Shown here: piece after piece, positions 1 to 9,510 of the stretch | How positions within the stretch are numbered: position 1 is the stretch's first letter | How the letters are laid out: every line of letters starts with the position of its first letter | NCBI RefSeq assembly: GCF_943181435.1 | Contig: NZ_OW969598.1 | Coordinates: 1,798,001 to 1,862,000 of the forward strand | Direction: 5' to 3' | Length of the DNA stretch: 64,000 bases | Origin: Neisseria sp. Marseille-Q6792 | Lineage (GTDB): Bacteria; Pseudomonadota; Gammaproteobacteria; Burkholderiales; Neisseriaceae | Translations under genes and position numbers: made by a program | Notes under the pieces: generated by a model | The model's input: the letters and a program-made list of their open reading frames with translations, nothing else | What the model was told of the DNA's origin: nothing | The model's database searches: none

Positions 1-69
1 AATCTGAAGTCAACGGTAAATCCAAGTTGCCTTTCAAGCCGCCTGCAACCGCAAAATCTGCTGCAACCT

Positions 70-209
70 GCCCCCTCCCCCGTGGGGGAGGGATGGGGAG
101 AGGGCATTCTCCGAATTTCGGCAACCTTTCACAAAACCCTTAGTCCCCTAAAATACAAACCTTGCTGTTTGTTGCCCTCTCTCTAACTCTCTCCCACGGG
201 GAGAGAGGA
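70..209. repeat. inverted pair of GC-rich 37-bp repeats
   Basis: The first 297 bases hold no convincing gene. Two related GC-rich segments, about 70-106 and 173-209, face each other. The reverse complement of the first closely matches the second, and both read roughly tgccctctc-(N)-ctcccacgggg. Each is also partly self-complementary around ccccgtggggg, so the DNA or RNA could form small hairpins or one large stem. I see no transposase and cannot name the family. Confidence 0.5.
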
Positions 210-297
210 CGGGGCGGCTGTTGGGATGAAGGGTTCTGCAAGGAAAATAGGTTGTGCAGGCTGTTTTTTATTTCGCACAAGCCGTCTGAAAACTTCC

Positions 298-555
298 TTA
301 AAAACTAGTAATAAATGTAATCAAGCCCAAAATGATGCCAGGGGCGTTTGCCAGCATGACGGGGTAGTCGCGTTTTTCTTTCAAAAAGCCGTAGGCAACC
401 CATAATGTGCAGTTGATGGCGGCGACGAGGGGTTGCAGCGGCGAGCCGGGGTTGCCGGCAAGGTTGTTTTGGATTTGCGGGATATAGGAAACGTACATAC
501 CCACGGCAGTCAGGGTGGCAACGACGGAAAGGATGCTCATTTGTTTTTCTGTCAT
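298..555 (-). CDS. SemiSWEET (PQ-loop/MtN3) small sugar transporter
   Basis: This is an 85-residue membrane protein of the SemiSWEET family. Members are half-size, three-helix proteins that dimerise in the inner membrane to pass small sugars. Visible marks are three hydrophobic helices, the PQ motif in YIPQI at the end of helix 1, and the NCTLWVAYG segment in helix 2. The frame is open 18 codons further upstream, but I chose ATG at 555 because AAAGGAAAAC sits just before it and the upstream part (MPSE...) is only a translated DUS. It lies downstream of carA on the same strand, separated by a DUS hairpin, so it is probably transcribed alone. The substrate cannot be told from sequence. Confidence 0.85.
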   Translation of the reverse strand: MTEKQMSILSVVATLTAVGMYVSYIPQIQNNLAGNPGSPLQPLVAAINCTLWVAYGFLKEKRDYPVMLANAPGIILGLITFITSF

Positions 556-597
556 GGTTTTCCTTTCTGATTTGCATGATAGGGTCTTGGGTGGGTT

Positions 598-631
598 TTC
601 AGACGGCATACTTTTCGGATGCCGTCTGAAA
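598..631 (-). terminator. inverted DUS pair after carA
   Basis: Two DUS copies in opposite orientation (ttttcagacggcat ... atgccgtctgaaa) form a stable hairpin directly after the carA stop codon. It fits the common neisserial use of paired DUS as terminators and would also serve DNA uptake. Confidence 0.7.
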
Positions 632-639
632 CAGCCGGT

Positions 640-1770
<1,131 letters not shown>

Positions 1771-1856
1771 GATGGGAATCCTGTTTTTAATAAAATTCTT
1801 GACAATGCCGTCTGAAGGGACTTCGGCAGGGGGCATCCGGTCGGAAAAATCCGGTC

Positions 1857-1894
1857 AAAAAAAAACACGCCGCGCAAGATAGACGCGTAACGTG
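1857..1894 (-). terminator. attenuator-like intrinsic terminator in the carA leader
   Basis: Read on the minus strand, CACGTTACGCG pairs with CGCGGCGTG and is followed by nine Ts. This is an intrinsic terminator between the predicted carA promoter and the carA start, about 90 bases before the ATG. A GC-rich segment just upstream (GGGTATAGGCAC...GCCC) could form an alternative structure. The position suggests transcription attenuation of carA. The signal (pyrimidine, arginine or other) is not shown by the sequence. Confidence 0.55.
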
Positions 1895-1930
1895 CTTTTC
1901 GGGCAAGTGCCTATACCCTGAAAGCAGCAT

Positions 1931-1959
1931 ATTTTAAGACGAAACATACCCGATTTCAA
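1931..1959 (-). promoter_or_regulatory. predicted sigma-70 promoter of carA
   Basis: On the minus strand TTGAAA (1954-1959) and TAAAAT (1931-1936) are 17 bases apart, close to consensus. The start would fall near 1924, giving a leader of about 150 nt that includes the terminator-like hairpin at 1857-1894. Confidence 0.6.
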
Positions 1960-2079
1960 GCGCAAACGCGGCAGGCGGGCTGAGATGTTCGCGCGAAAAC
2001 GGAAATCCGTGGCGTAAAACCGCCCGCTCCGCGCCCACTATGCCCGTTACGCATTTTCCCACGTCCGCCCAGCGAAACT

Positions 2080-2545
2080 ATGGAAATACCCGAACCGTCA
2101 GAAATACCCGAACCGTCATTCCCGCGCAGGCGGGAATCCAGACCTGTCGGAGCAGAAACTTATCGGGTATAACGGTTTCTCCAACCCTGCGTCCTAGATT
2201 CCCACTTTCGTGGGAATGACGGGATGTAGGTTCGTAGGAATGACGCGGTGCAGGTTTCTGTGCGGATGGATTCGTCATTCCAGCGCAGGAGGGAATCTAG
2301 GTCTGTCGGTGCGGAAACTTATCGGGTAAAACGGTTTCTTGAGATTTTACGTTCTAGATTCCCACTTTCGTGGGAATGACAGGATGTAGGTTCGTAGGAA
2401 TGACGGCGGAGAAGTTTCTGCTTTCCCGATAAATGCCCACTCTCGTGGGAATGACGGGATGTAGGTTCGTAGGAATGACGTGGTGCAGGTTTCCGTGCGG
2501 ATGTGTTCGGATTCCTGCCTGCGCGGGAATGACGGCATATTTTTG
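2080..2545. repeat. dRS3 repeat array between carA and porB copy 1
   Basis: About six copies of the neisserial dRS3 type (attccc-N8-gggaat and slight variants) are separated by short recurring spacers such as gaaacttatcggg and ggatgtaggttcgtagg. Short open frames here are translations of the repeats, not genes. Arrays like this are recombination sites and, in meningococci, targets for filamentous prophage integration; no phage is present here. Confidence 0.9.
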
Positions 2546-2579
2546 CATTTGATAAAAAAGACTAAAAACAGAAAACAGA

Positions 2580-2609
2580 AAAAAGCCTGTCTTTCGACAG
2601 GCTTTTTGT
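2580..2609 (-). terminator. intrinsic terminator of porB copy 1
   Basis: AAAAAGCCTGTC-tttc-GACAGGCTTTTT is a perfect stem flanked by A and T runs, 20 bases beyond the porin stop codon. A similar GCCTGTC hairpin follows the second porin. Confidence 0.9.
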
Positions 2610-2628
2610 TGATACCAATCTTTTCAGA

Positions 2629-3666
2629 TTAGAATTTGTGACGCAAGCCAACCATGCTGGCAGTTTGTTCTACTTTAGTATCACCTTTGCCTACTTTCAA
2701 CCAACCGGCAGAGATCAAAGCAGAAGTACGTTTGGAGAAATCGTAATCCGCACCAACAATTACTTGGTCGTATTGAGTTCTTGCATCTTTCTCACCATCA
2801 ACTTTAGCTTTGAAGCCGTGCGCATAAGAAACGCGAGGAGTTACGTTACCAAAACGGTAAGCACCGGTTGCTGCAACTTCAGTTTGCTCATTTTTCTTAC
2901 CGTTAACAGCATTTTTAAATACTTCAACCTGACCGGCGACGGAAACATACAAGTTGTTGGCATCGTAACCGGCAACAAGACGGTGTACTTGGTTGTCTTT
3001 CCCCTCAACTGCTGTTTTACCTTCATTCAAAGTATTTTTAGCAAAAGAACCGGCATATTGACCGAAGAAACCGGCATTTTCATAGTTCAGACCAGCGTGG
3101 TAAGACTCACCGCTCTTAACTGCGTGTTTATATTTGTCAGTAGGATTCACATTGTCGCGTGGAACATATTGCACGCTGCCACTGAAGCCTGCGAACACAG
3201 GAGAATCATAACGTACGGAAATTTGGCGACTTTCTTTATCACCAAAGAAACCCAACTGCAATACTTTCTCGTTAGCAGAGCTAGATTCCCATGCGTTGAC
3301 ATTGTCACCGCTGTCTTTCAATACGGTGTTCAGATTACCGGCACGGATTTTACCGAAGTCGCCTTCCAAACCGATGAAGGATTCGCGGTTGCCCCATTTG
3401 GAGTCGGTACCGGCGATAGAAGCATTTTGCTCAATCTGCCAAATGGCGTTCAGGTTGTTGCCCAGATGCTCGTGGCCTTTGAAACCGATTTTAGAACCGA
3501 AATCTGCAATCTCGGTAGCAGTTTTAGATTTAGTAGTTTTGGCATCAAAAGTACCTTTTACACGGGAAACTTCTACACCCGCTTTAACTGTACCGTACAG
3601 GGTAACATCAGCCATTGCTGCAACAGGCAGGGCAGCCAGTGTCAGGGCAATCAGTGATTTTTTCAT
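2629..3666 (-). CDS. porB: PorB-type outer-membrane porin, copy 1
   Basis: This is a 345-residue trimeric beta-barrel porin of the outer membrane, passing small solutes. It has a typical signal peptide (residues 1-19, ending AAMA), then [16 protein letters not shown]. The conserved strands [18 protein letters not shown] and [18 protein letters not shown] follow, and it ends in the barrel-assembly signal VGLRHKF. Loops resemble the class 2 type of meningococcal PorB ([14 protein letters not shown]). AAAAGGAATACAGC gives a good ribosome site. There is no poly-G tract in the upstream region, so the phase variation known for meningococcal porA is not expected. A second, closely related porin lies 2.3 kb away in the same orientation, probably from a tandem duplication. 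Confidence 0.93.
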   Translation of the reverse strand: MKKSLIALTLAALPVAAMADVTLYGTVKAGVEVSRVKGTFDAKTTKSKTATEIADFGSKIGFKGHEHLGNNLNAIWQIEQNASIAGTDSKWGNRESFIGLEGDFGKIRAGNLNTVLKDSGDNVNAWESSSANEKVLQLGFFGDKESRQISVRYDSPVFAGFSGSVQYVPRDNVNPTDKYKHAVKSGESYHAGLNYENAGFFGQYAGSFAKNTLNEGKTAVEGKDNQVHRLVAGYDANNLYVSVAGQVEVFKNAVNGKKNEQTEVAATGAYRFGNVTPRVSYAHGFKAKVDGEKDARTQYDQVIVGADYDFSKRTSALISAGWLKVGKGDTKVEQTASMVGLRHKF

Positions 3667-3961
3667 TGCTGTATTCCTTTTCGTAGTTAAGAAATTTAAG
3701 CAGACCTAACTTTCCAATCCGCTTAGGCTTTACACCTACCGCCGATGTCGGCGATTCCATATCTGAAACTATAAATGTTCCTGTCTGAAAAAACAAACTT
3801 CTGCCTGTTTTTGTGTGGAATCCGATGTGCATTTTGAAGGACGGATAGAGATATTATAGGTATTTTTTGTTTTATAACATATGGTTATTTAAAATTTTTA
3901 AGATTTGCATTTTTACAACACTTACTCGGGAAGGCATTGGAGGGCATTGCAAACCGGGGGT

Positions 3962-4116
3962 TATAGTGGATTAACAAAAACCAGTACGGCGTTGCCTCGC
4001 CTTAGCTCAAAGAGAACGATTCTCTAAGGTGCTCAAGCACCAAGTGAATCGGTTCCGTACTATTTGTACTGTCTGCGGCTTCGTCGCCTTGTCCTGATTT
4101 TTGTTAATCCACTATA
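3962..4116. mobile_element. full-length Correia repeat-enclosed element
   Basis: A 155-bp element is bounded by the inverted ends TATAGTGGATTAA and TTAATCCACTATA with TA at both edges. This matches the full-length class of Correia elements, non-autonomous miniature transposons of Neisseria. It sits between the upstream region of porB copy 1 and mazF, at the far end of the mazF 3' region. Correia elements can supply promoters, IHF sites or RNase III targets; none is proven here. A near-identical element in the opposite orientation is at 34748-34902. Confidence 0.96.
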
Positions 4117-4346
4117 TAAAGACAGCAAAAAACGCACACACGGTTTCTTTCGGAACGGGCGGATGTGAAATCCGCCCCTACAATAAAATGCCGTCTGAAC
4201 CGACAGGTTCAGACTCCTGCCGGTAAAAATGGCGGCAGCAAGGTTTTCTGTTTTGAATGCCGTCTGAAAGGAGGAAAAGATTGCGGGCGAGTGTAAAACC
4301 CGACTCTGCGGCAGGATAATGAACACAATCAATTCAGACTATTCAA

Positions 4347-4670
4347 TCAGGCAAACATTTCCTGCAATACTGCAAACAGTTTTTCAGCCGTACTGTTGTC
4401 TAAATTTCCAAGATGTTTGACCAATCTGGCTTTATCCACAGCCCTAATCTGTTCGGGCAAAAGCAAACCGTCTTTATCCTGAAAGCGGACATTGACGCGG
4501 AACGGGGCAGGACGGCTTCCGCTCGTCATAGGAACAATCAGCACAGTCTTGAGATAGTTGTGTATTTCAGGAGGAGATACTACGACACAAGGACGTGTCT
4601 TTTTGATTTCGCTTCCTACGGTCGGGGCTAAGGAGACCAGATAGATTCCGCCGCGTACTACCATATCCAT
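4347..4670 (-). CDS. mazF: MazF/PemK-family endoribonuclease toxin
   Basis: This 107-residue protein has the typical size of an mRNA interferase of a type II toxin-antitoxin pair. The PemK/MazF fold is indicated by the N-terminal RGGIYLVSLAPTVGSEIKKTRPCVVVSP strand-loop pattern (residues 6-33), with the GSEIKKTRP loop carrying the conserved Arg. It is followed by VLIVPMTSG and by LLPEQIRAVDKARL with the family QIR-D core. The coding region overlaps the end of the antitoxin gene by 13 bases, which supports translational coupling. The start could be Met1 or Met3. Cleavage specificity cannot be read from sequence. Confidence 0.9.
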   Translation of the reverse strand: MDMVVRGGIYLVSLAPTVGSEIKKTRPCVVVSPPEIHNYLKTVLIVPMTSGSRPAPFRVNVRFQDKDGLLLPEQIRAVDKARLVKHLGNLDNSTAEKLFAVLQEMFA

Positions 4671-4897
4671 TCTTTATCCGCTTCGTTTTCAATTTCGGAA
4701 AAAAAATGCTCCTGCTCGGTTTCGACAAGCATTGCGGCAGCTTCTGCCCATCCCCTGCGAACGGTAGGACAGCTTAAAATAATATTGCCCTTTTCAACTG
4801 TAACAGCCAAGCTGTCCACCGCCCCTATTTGACCCAATAATGATTTGGGCAGAATCACTCCTTGCGAGTTTCCCATTTTGCGTATGTTGAGAATCAT
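4658..4897 (-). CDS. mazE: MazE-type AbrB-fold antitoxin
   Basis: This 79-residue antitoxin precedes and overlaps mazF. Residues 1-45 form the swapped-hairpin AbrB DNA-binding fold (MGNSQGVILPKSLLGQ is the hallmark). The acidic tail (ETEQEHFFSEIENEADKEW) is the toxin-binding part expected to bind across MazF. The family normally represses its own promoter; the short AT-rich stretch at about 4898-4960 would hold the operator. The pair sits between porB copy 1 and truA, close to a Correia element, a position suggesting it arrived as a cassette. Confidence 0.9.
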   Translation of the reverse strand: MILNIRKMGNSQGVILPKSLLGQIGAVDSLAVTVEKGNIILSCPTVRRGWAEAAAMLVETEQEHFFSEIENEADKEWIW

Positions 4898-5019
4898 ATA
4901 CGTACCATATTTACCAGTTTATGTAATAACAATGTTATTACCTTGATGAGATAGTGTCAACATTGAAAAAGATTGCCTGACAGTTTGTCCGATTTCAAAA
5001 TCTCCGCGACAAGAATGTT

Positions 5020-5817
5020 TTAAAGCCATTCGGGGATTTGGGGGCGGATGATGCCGTATGCCTCGGGATAGTCGACGCCGGTCAGGTAAAGCCCGTCGGG
5101 CATGAAGGTCGGCGGGGCTTTGAGGCGGCTGCGTTCTTGAATCAGTGTGGCGAAGCCTTCGACGCTGAGTCTGCCGCTGCCGACATAAACGAGCGCGCCC
5201 ATGATGTTGCGTACCATATGGTGCAAAAAGGCGTTGCCGTGCAAATCGAGGCGGACGAGTCCTGCGCTTTGGGTAAGATCGGCGCGGTAGATGGTTTTGA
5301 CGGGGGATTTTGCCTGACACTCGGCGGCGCGGAAGCTGGAGAAGTCTTGTTCGCCGATCAAATAGGCGGCAGCCTGCCGCATCGGCCCGATGTCGAGTTT
5401 GAGATGTGTCCAGCCTGCCCTGTTTTTGAGCAGCGGCGAACGGACGGGGGAAGATTCAAGCAGATAGCGGTAGTGCCGTCCGTATGCGTCGAAGCGGGCG
5501 TGAAATTCGGGGGCGACCTGTTGGGCGTGCAAAACGGCAATGCCTTCGGGCAGGTTGGCGTTCACGCCGCGTATCCATGCCTGAACCGGACGGACGGCGG
5601 CAGTATCAAAATGAACGACTTGGGCAGTCGCATGAACGCTGGTATCGGTTCTGCCGGCAACGGTGGTGGCGACAGATTCTCCTGCGATTTGGGCGAGTGC
5701 GGTTTCCAATGCCGTCTGAACGGTCGGTACGCCGCCAGCCTGCTTCTGCCAACCGTAAAAGCGGCTGCCGTCGTAGGATAGGGTCAGTGCCCAGCGTTGT
5801 GTGTCGGGGATACTCAT
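5020..5817 (-). CDS. truA: tRNA pseudouridine(38-40) synthase
   Basis: TruA converts U38, U39 and U40 of the tRNA anticodon arm to pseudouridine. The 265-residue length is usual. It opens [19 protein letters not shown] and carries the catalytic Asp in [16 protein letters not shown]. Further conserved parts are [25 protein letters not shown] and [22 protein letters not shown] chose ATG at 5817 (MSIPDTQRW). The frame is open 12 codons further, but that part begins with a translated DUS. It lies between the two porin genes on the same strand. Confidence 0.95.
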   Translation of the reverse strand: MSIPDTQRWALTLSYDGSRFYGWQKQAGGVPTVQTALETALAQIAGESVATTVAGRTDTSVHATAQVVHFDTAAVRPVQAWIRGVNANLPEGIAVLHAQQVAPEFHARFDAYGRHYRYLLESSPVRSPLLKNRAGWTHLKLDIGPMRQAAAYLIGEQDFSSFRAAECQAKSPVKTIYRADLTQSAGLVRLDLHGNAFLHHMVRNIMGALVYVGSGRLSVEGFATLIQERSRLKAPPTFMPDGLYLTGVDYPEAYGIIRPQIPEWL

Positions 5818-5902
5818 AAATATCGGGATTCTTGTGATTTTTTCAGACGGCATTGTATAGCAGAATCAACCTGAAATAACCTCCCTCCGTTTCCGTATAT
5901 AA

Positions 5903-5932
5903 AAAAGAGCCTGTCATCAGACAGGCTCCCGG
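5903..5932 (-). terminator. hairpin terminator of porB copy 2
   Basis: GAGCCTGTC-atca-GACAGGCTC is a perfect stem with a run of six As on the plus strand (Us in the minus-strand RNA), 21 bases after the second porin stop. It is nearly the same as the hairpin after copy 1, as expected if the 3' region was duplicated with the gene. Confidence 0.88.
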
Positions 5933-5953
5933 GTTCAACCCAATCTTTTCAGA

Positions 5954-7075
5954 TTAGAATTTGTGGCGCAGGCCGAACATACCGGCAGTGGTAACGGCTT
6001 TGCTTTCGCCTTTACCGGTTTGCAGCCAACCTGCAGAAACCAGAGCGGAAGTGCGTTTGGAGAAGTCGTAATCCGCACCGACGATCACTTGATCGTATCC
6101 GCTGTAGTTTTGTTTCTCACCTTCCACTTTGCCTTTGAAGCCGTGTGCATAAGAAATACGCGGTGTTACGTTGCCCAAACGGTATGCGGCAGTAGCGGCA
6201 ACTTCGGTTTGTGAAGCTTTTCCGTCATCGTAAGTGTAGCTGGTTTTGCTAGTAGCATCATATGCTTCATGAATTCTAAAGCTTTGATACTGACCGGTAA
6301 CGGCAACATACAGGTTGTTGGCATTGTAACCTGCAGTCAGGCGGTGTACCTGATAATCTTTACCTGTTACATAATCGTCATCATTCATGTCGATCAGGTT
6401 TTGAATATCATTGGTAACGATTTTATTTTTGGCATATTCGCCGGCATATTGGCCGAAGAAGCCTGCGTTTTCATAGTTCACACCGAAGTGGTAAGAATCA
6501 AGGCTGGGCTGTTCATGTTTGCCTTTATCTTGAGGATCGGCATTGTCGCGGGGAACGTATTGCACGCTGCCGCTGAAACCGGCAAATACAGGGGAATCGT
6601 AGCGTACGGAAACTTGACGCTCTTCCACCCGACCGATCGTACCCAGTTGCAACACGTCGGCATTTGCGCTGCCGGATTCCCATGCGTTGACGTTGTCGCC
6701 GCTGTCTTTCAGGACGGTATTCAATTTACCGGCGCGGATTTTACCGAAGCTGCCTTCCAAGCCGATGAAAGATTGACGGTTGCCCCAACCTTTGTCAGTA
6801 CCTGCGATAGAAGCTTTTTGCTCAATCTGCCAAATGGCGTTCAGGTTGTTGCCCAAATGCTCGTGACCTTTGAAACCGATACGGGAACCGAAATCGGCAA
6901 TCTCGGTAGCTACGCGGTCTTTTTCAGTAGTAACAGGCTGATCTTCGCCGTCGGCATAGGTGTATTTGGTACGGGAAACTTCTACACCCGCTTTAACTGT
7001 ACCGTACAGGGTAACGTCAGCCATTGCTGCAACAGGCAGGGCTGCCAGTGTCAGTGCAATCAGTGATTTTTTCAT
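5954..7075 (-). CDS. porB: PorB-type outer-membrane porin, copy 2
   Basis: This 373-residue porin has the same signal peptide as copy 1 ([19 protein letters not shown]) and the same strand segments. Differences are concentrated in surface loops: loop 1 ([19 protein letters not shown]) and a longer loop near residues 215-245 with many Asp residues ([16 protein letters not shown]). It ends MFGLRHKF. The 3' ends of both copies, including the untranslated stretch just after the stop, are nearly identical, pointing to duplication followed by loop divergence. The ribosome site is GGAAGGACATTAA. Either copy could be the main porin; the clearer promoter of this one favours it slightly. Confidence 0.93.
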   Translation of the reverse strand: MKKSLIALTLAALPVAAMADVTLYGTVKAGVEVSRTKYTYADGEDQPVTTEKDRVATEIADFGSRIGFKGHEHLGNNLNAIWQIEQKASIAGTDKGWGNRQSFIGLEGSFGKIRAGKLNTVLKDSGDNVNAWESGSANADVLQLGTIGRVEERQVSVRYDSPVFAGFSGSVQYVPRDNADPQDKGKHEQPSLDSYHFGVNYENAGFFGQYAGEYAKNKIVTNDIQNLIDMNDDDYVTGKDYQVHRLTAGYNANNLYVAVTGQYQSFRIHEAYDATSKTSYTYDDGKASQTEVAATAAYRLGNVTPRISYAHGFKGKVEGEKQNYSGYDQVIVGADYDFSKRTSALVSAGWLQTGKGESKAVTTAGMFGLRHKF

Positions 7076-7162
7076 TTAATGTCCTTCCGTTATGTGGCAA
7101 ATTCTTCAGATTTGCCTAGTTATCGTTTTATCGGCAAAGTAAATGCCGATTTCTTCACTTAA

Positions 7163-7192
7163 ACTATACCTTCATTCCATCCCATCAAACAA
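7163..7192 (-). promoter_or_regulatory. predicted promoter of porB copy 2
   Basis: On the minus strand TTGTTT (7187-7192) and TATAGT (7163-7168) are 18 bases apart. The roughly 80-nt leader that follows contains two small hairpins, CGGCATTTACTTTGCCG and GGCAAATCTGAAGAATTTGCC, just before the ribosome site. Structured porin leaders are common sites of post-transcriptional control, but none is shown here. Confidence 0.4.
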
Positions 7193-7290
7193 ATTTAACA
7201 TTGCTTTTTCTGCCGATTGAACTAAAGTTTGTTGCTTTTTAAAGACACAACAACAAACATCCGACACCCGCAAGCATGATTAGACCATAA

Positions 7291-7320
7291 AAGTGCCGCC
7301 TGACCATTCAGACGGCATTT
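7291..7320 (-). terminator. DUS-like hairpin after tyrS
   Basis: gtgccgcctga-ccat-tcagacggcatttttc forms a hairpin of one imperfect and one perfect DUS, 14 bases past the tyrS stop. Confidence 0.7.
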
Positions 7321-7333
7321 TTCGGCATGCTTC

Positions 7334-8632
7334 TTATTTCCAAACCAAAAGCGCGTGGTTGCGTTTGCCGCGCCGAAGGATGGTGTATTTGCCGAAACGT
7401 TTGTGTTCGTCGGTCAACAGATAGGCATCATCGGGGCGTTCGGCGGCATGGTTCGGATTGTTGGCTTCGGCAGGTTTGCCGTTGAGCAATACCGCTTTGG
7501 CGTTGACAAAGCCGCGCGCTTCTTTGTTGGAGGATGCCAAGCCGGTTTTGACCAAGGCTTCGACGGCGTTGATGCCGTCTGAAACTTCAAATGCGGGCAG
7601 TCCGTCGAGGGCGATCTGCTCGAAGTCGCTTTCGGTGAGCCGGCTTTGGTCTTCGGCAAACAGGCTTTCGGAAATGCGCTGTGCGGCTTGCAGGGCGGCT
7701 TCACCGTGAATCAGGCGGGTCATTTCTTCGGCGAGGATGCGTTGTGCTTCGGGCTTGCTGCCGCTTGCCTTGTCTTTCGCTTCAACGGCATCGATTTCTT
7801 CGATGGACAGGAAGGTAAAGTATTTCAGGAATTTATACACATCGGCATCGGCGACTTTCAGCCAGAATTGGTAGAACTGATAGGGCGAGGTTTTTTTCGC
7901 GTTCAGCCATACCGCGCCGCCTTCGGTTTTACCGAATTTGGTGCCGTCTGATTTGGTAACCAAAGGTAGGGTCAGTCCGAACACTTGTTTTTGATTCAGG
8001 CGGCGGGTCAGGTCGATACCGGCAGTGATGTTACCCCATTGGTCGGAGCCGCCGATTTCCAAAACCGCGCCGTGGCGTTTGTTCAACTCGGCGAAGTCGT
8101 AGCCTTGCAGCAGGGAATAGGCGAACTCGGTGAAGGAAATGCCTGCGCCGTCGCGGTCGATGCGCTGTTTGACGGATTCTTTGTTCAGCATGGCGTTGAC
8201 GGAGAAATGTTTGCCGATGTCGCGCAGGAAGTCGAGGCAGTTCATTTTGCCGAACCAGTCGGCGTTGTTCGCCATAATGGCGGCATTTTCGCCTTCAAAG
8301 CTTAAGAAAGGGGTCAGTTGGTTGCGGATGCTTTCTACCCAGCCGGCAACGGTTTCGGCGGAATTCAAGCTGCGCTCCACAGCTTTGAAGCTGGGATCGC
8401 CGATCATACCGGTCGCGCCGCCTACTAAGGCAATCGGCGTATGCCCCGCCTGTTGGAAGCGGCGCAATGCCAATACGGGCAGCAGGTGTCCGATATGCAG
8501 GCTGTCGGCGGTCGGGTCGAAACCGCAGTAGAGGGCGATTTTTTCTCCGTTGAGCAGCGCATCGAGCGCGGCGGCATCGGTGGTTTGCGCGATCAGGCCG
8601 CGTGATTGGAGGTCTTGAATGATGGAGGTCAT
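7334..8632 (-). CDS. tyrS: tyrosyl-tRNA synthetase
   Basis: This class I aminoacyl-tRNA synthetase charges tRNA-Tyr. The 432-residue length is normal. The HIGH motif is seen as [10 protein letters not shown], tyrosine recognition residues lie in [12 protein letters not shown], and the KMSKS equivalent is KFGKT in [14 protein letters not shown]-terminal S4-like RNA-binding domain follows ([20 protein letters not shown]). The ATG at 8632 begins two bases after the stop of the TIR gene and has no clear Shine-Dalgarno sequence of its own, so translation may depend on coupling to the upstream gene in this strain. Confidence 0.96.
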   Translation of the reverse strand: MTSIIQDLQSRGLIAQTTDAAALDALLNGEKIALYCGFDPTADSLHIGHLLPVLALRRFQQAGHTPIALVGGATGMIGDPSFKAVERSLNSAETVAGWVESIRNQLTPFLSFEGENAAIMANNADWFGKMNCLDFLRDIGKHFSVNAMLNKESVKQRIDRDGAGISFTEFAYSLLQGYDFAELNKRHGAVLEIGGSDQWGNITAGIDLTRRLNQKQVFGLTLPLVTKSDGTKFGKTEGGAVWLNAKKTSPYQFYQFWLKVADADVYKFLKYFTFLSIEEIDAVEAKDKASGSKPEAQRILAEEMTRLIHGEAALQAAQRISESLFAEDQSRLTESDFEQIALDGLPAFEVSDGINAVEALVKTGLASSNKEARGFVNAKAVLLNGKPAEANNPNHAAERPDDAYLLTDEHKRFGKYTILRRGKRNHALLVWK

Positions 8633-8634
8633 AA

Positions 8635-9486
8635 TTATAATAAATTGAGATTGTCAAAAGGTTGTGTTAGATGGCTAAGTTGTTTTATTAAGTCTGACAT
8701 TGATGAACTTTCCGGACGTAAGCTTCTTCTTGTATTTCGTATGATGTGTCCAATAGGTTTCTCCAAATCCTGAAAATTAGATTCAAGAAATTCACGTTCA
8801 GAAGAATCTAAATGTAAAGTAGCCAATAAATTTTTAATATTATCTAAACTAGCAATTAATTGCTCTACTGCTAAGGGGTTAATTCCCCCAGTATCTGATC
8901 CAACTAACCGACTAGATTTTAATCGACTTAACTCTAAAATCTCTTCAAGGATTTCTCTGTCTGATCGAGGGGAGCTTTCAGAATCATTATGCTTTGATTT
9001 TTGATATTTATGTAGTATCGAATTAACCTTATCATTTAAATCAGGCCACCATTTTTCAAAAACATTCTCTATAACTTTATCGTCTAACTGCGAATCCTTT
9101 AAAGCCTTATTCAATGTGCAAATTAATTTGTAAATTTCATCCTTAGTAAAACGTACCGTTTGAAATTGAACCAAAGGCCCCTCTAAATCTGTATTTTCCA
9201 CATCAAATAGGATTGGACAAACTCGCGACACATCAATTCTTTTAGATAAAGCACCCGCTTCAAACATAATCCATGGTTTTAATAAATTAGATTTTGTGAG
9301 ACAAAAAATCCCCACTTGAGATTCCTCTAATTGTTGTGATATATCTTTGCTCCAACGCGCGCCCTTCTCAATGTCGTTAGGGGTAAAAAATGGACGAATA
9401 CTTTGAATTACTGATGGCAACCAATCTCTCATTGCCTCTGCTAATTCTTTGCTCAAATCACCAGACCAACTAATAAAAACTTTCAT
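8635..9486 (-). CDS. TIR-domain protein, possible single-gene NADase defence effector
   Basis: This is a 283-residue protein. Residues 1-140 look like a bacterial TIR domain: strand [12 protein letters not shown], a long helix, [21 protein letters not shown], then [15 protein letters not shown] followed by MFEAGALSK. Glu76 in FEAGA is the expected catalytic Glu of NAD-cleaving TIR proteins. The rest (150-283) is helical, with a likely coiled coil near [14 protein letters not shown] and no recognised partner domain. The base composition is much more AT-rich than in the neighbours. The gene fits tightly between ychF (24-base gap) and tyrS (2-base gap), suggesting insertion into an existing operon. 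AGAGAAGAGCC gives a ribosome site. No ThsA-like or other partner gene is nearby. A defence role is inference from the family. Confidence 0.8.
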   Translation of the reverse strand: MKVFISWSGDLSKELAEAMRDWLPSVIQSIRPFFTPNDIEKGARWSKDISQQLEESQVGIFCLTKSNLLKPWIMFEAGALSKRIDVSRVCPILFDVENTDLEGPLVQFQTVRFTKDEIYKLICTLNKALKDSQLDDKVIENVFEKWWPDLNDKVNSILHKYQKSKHNDSESSPRSDREILEEILELSRLKSSRLVGSDTGGINPLAVEQLIASLDNIKNLLATLHLDSSEREFLESNFQDLEKPIGHIIRNTRRSLRPESSSMSDLIKQLSHLTQPFDNLNLL

Positions 9487-9510
9487 GGCTCTTCTCTCTA
9501 TGAAATCAAG

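Noticed and set aside
2080..2545. Filamentous prophage at a dRS3 site
   Set aside because: dRS3 elements are known targets, but no phage genes occur in any array here.
3667..3961. porA-like phase-variable promoter upstream of porB copy 1
   Set aside because: No poly-G tract is present; the region has only A/T-rich promoter-like sequences.
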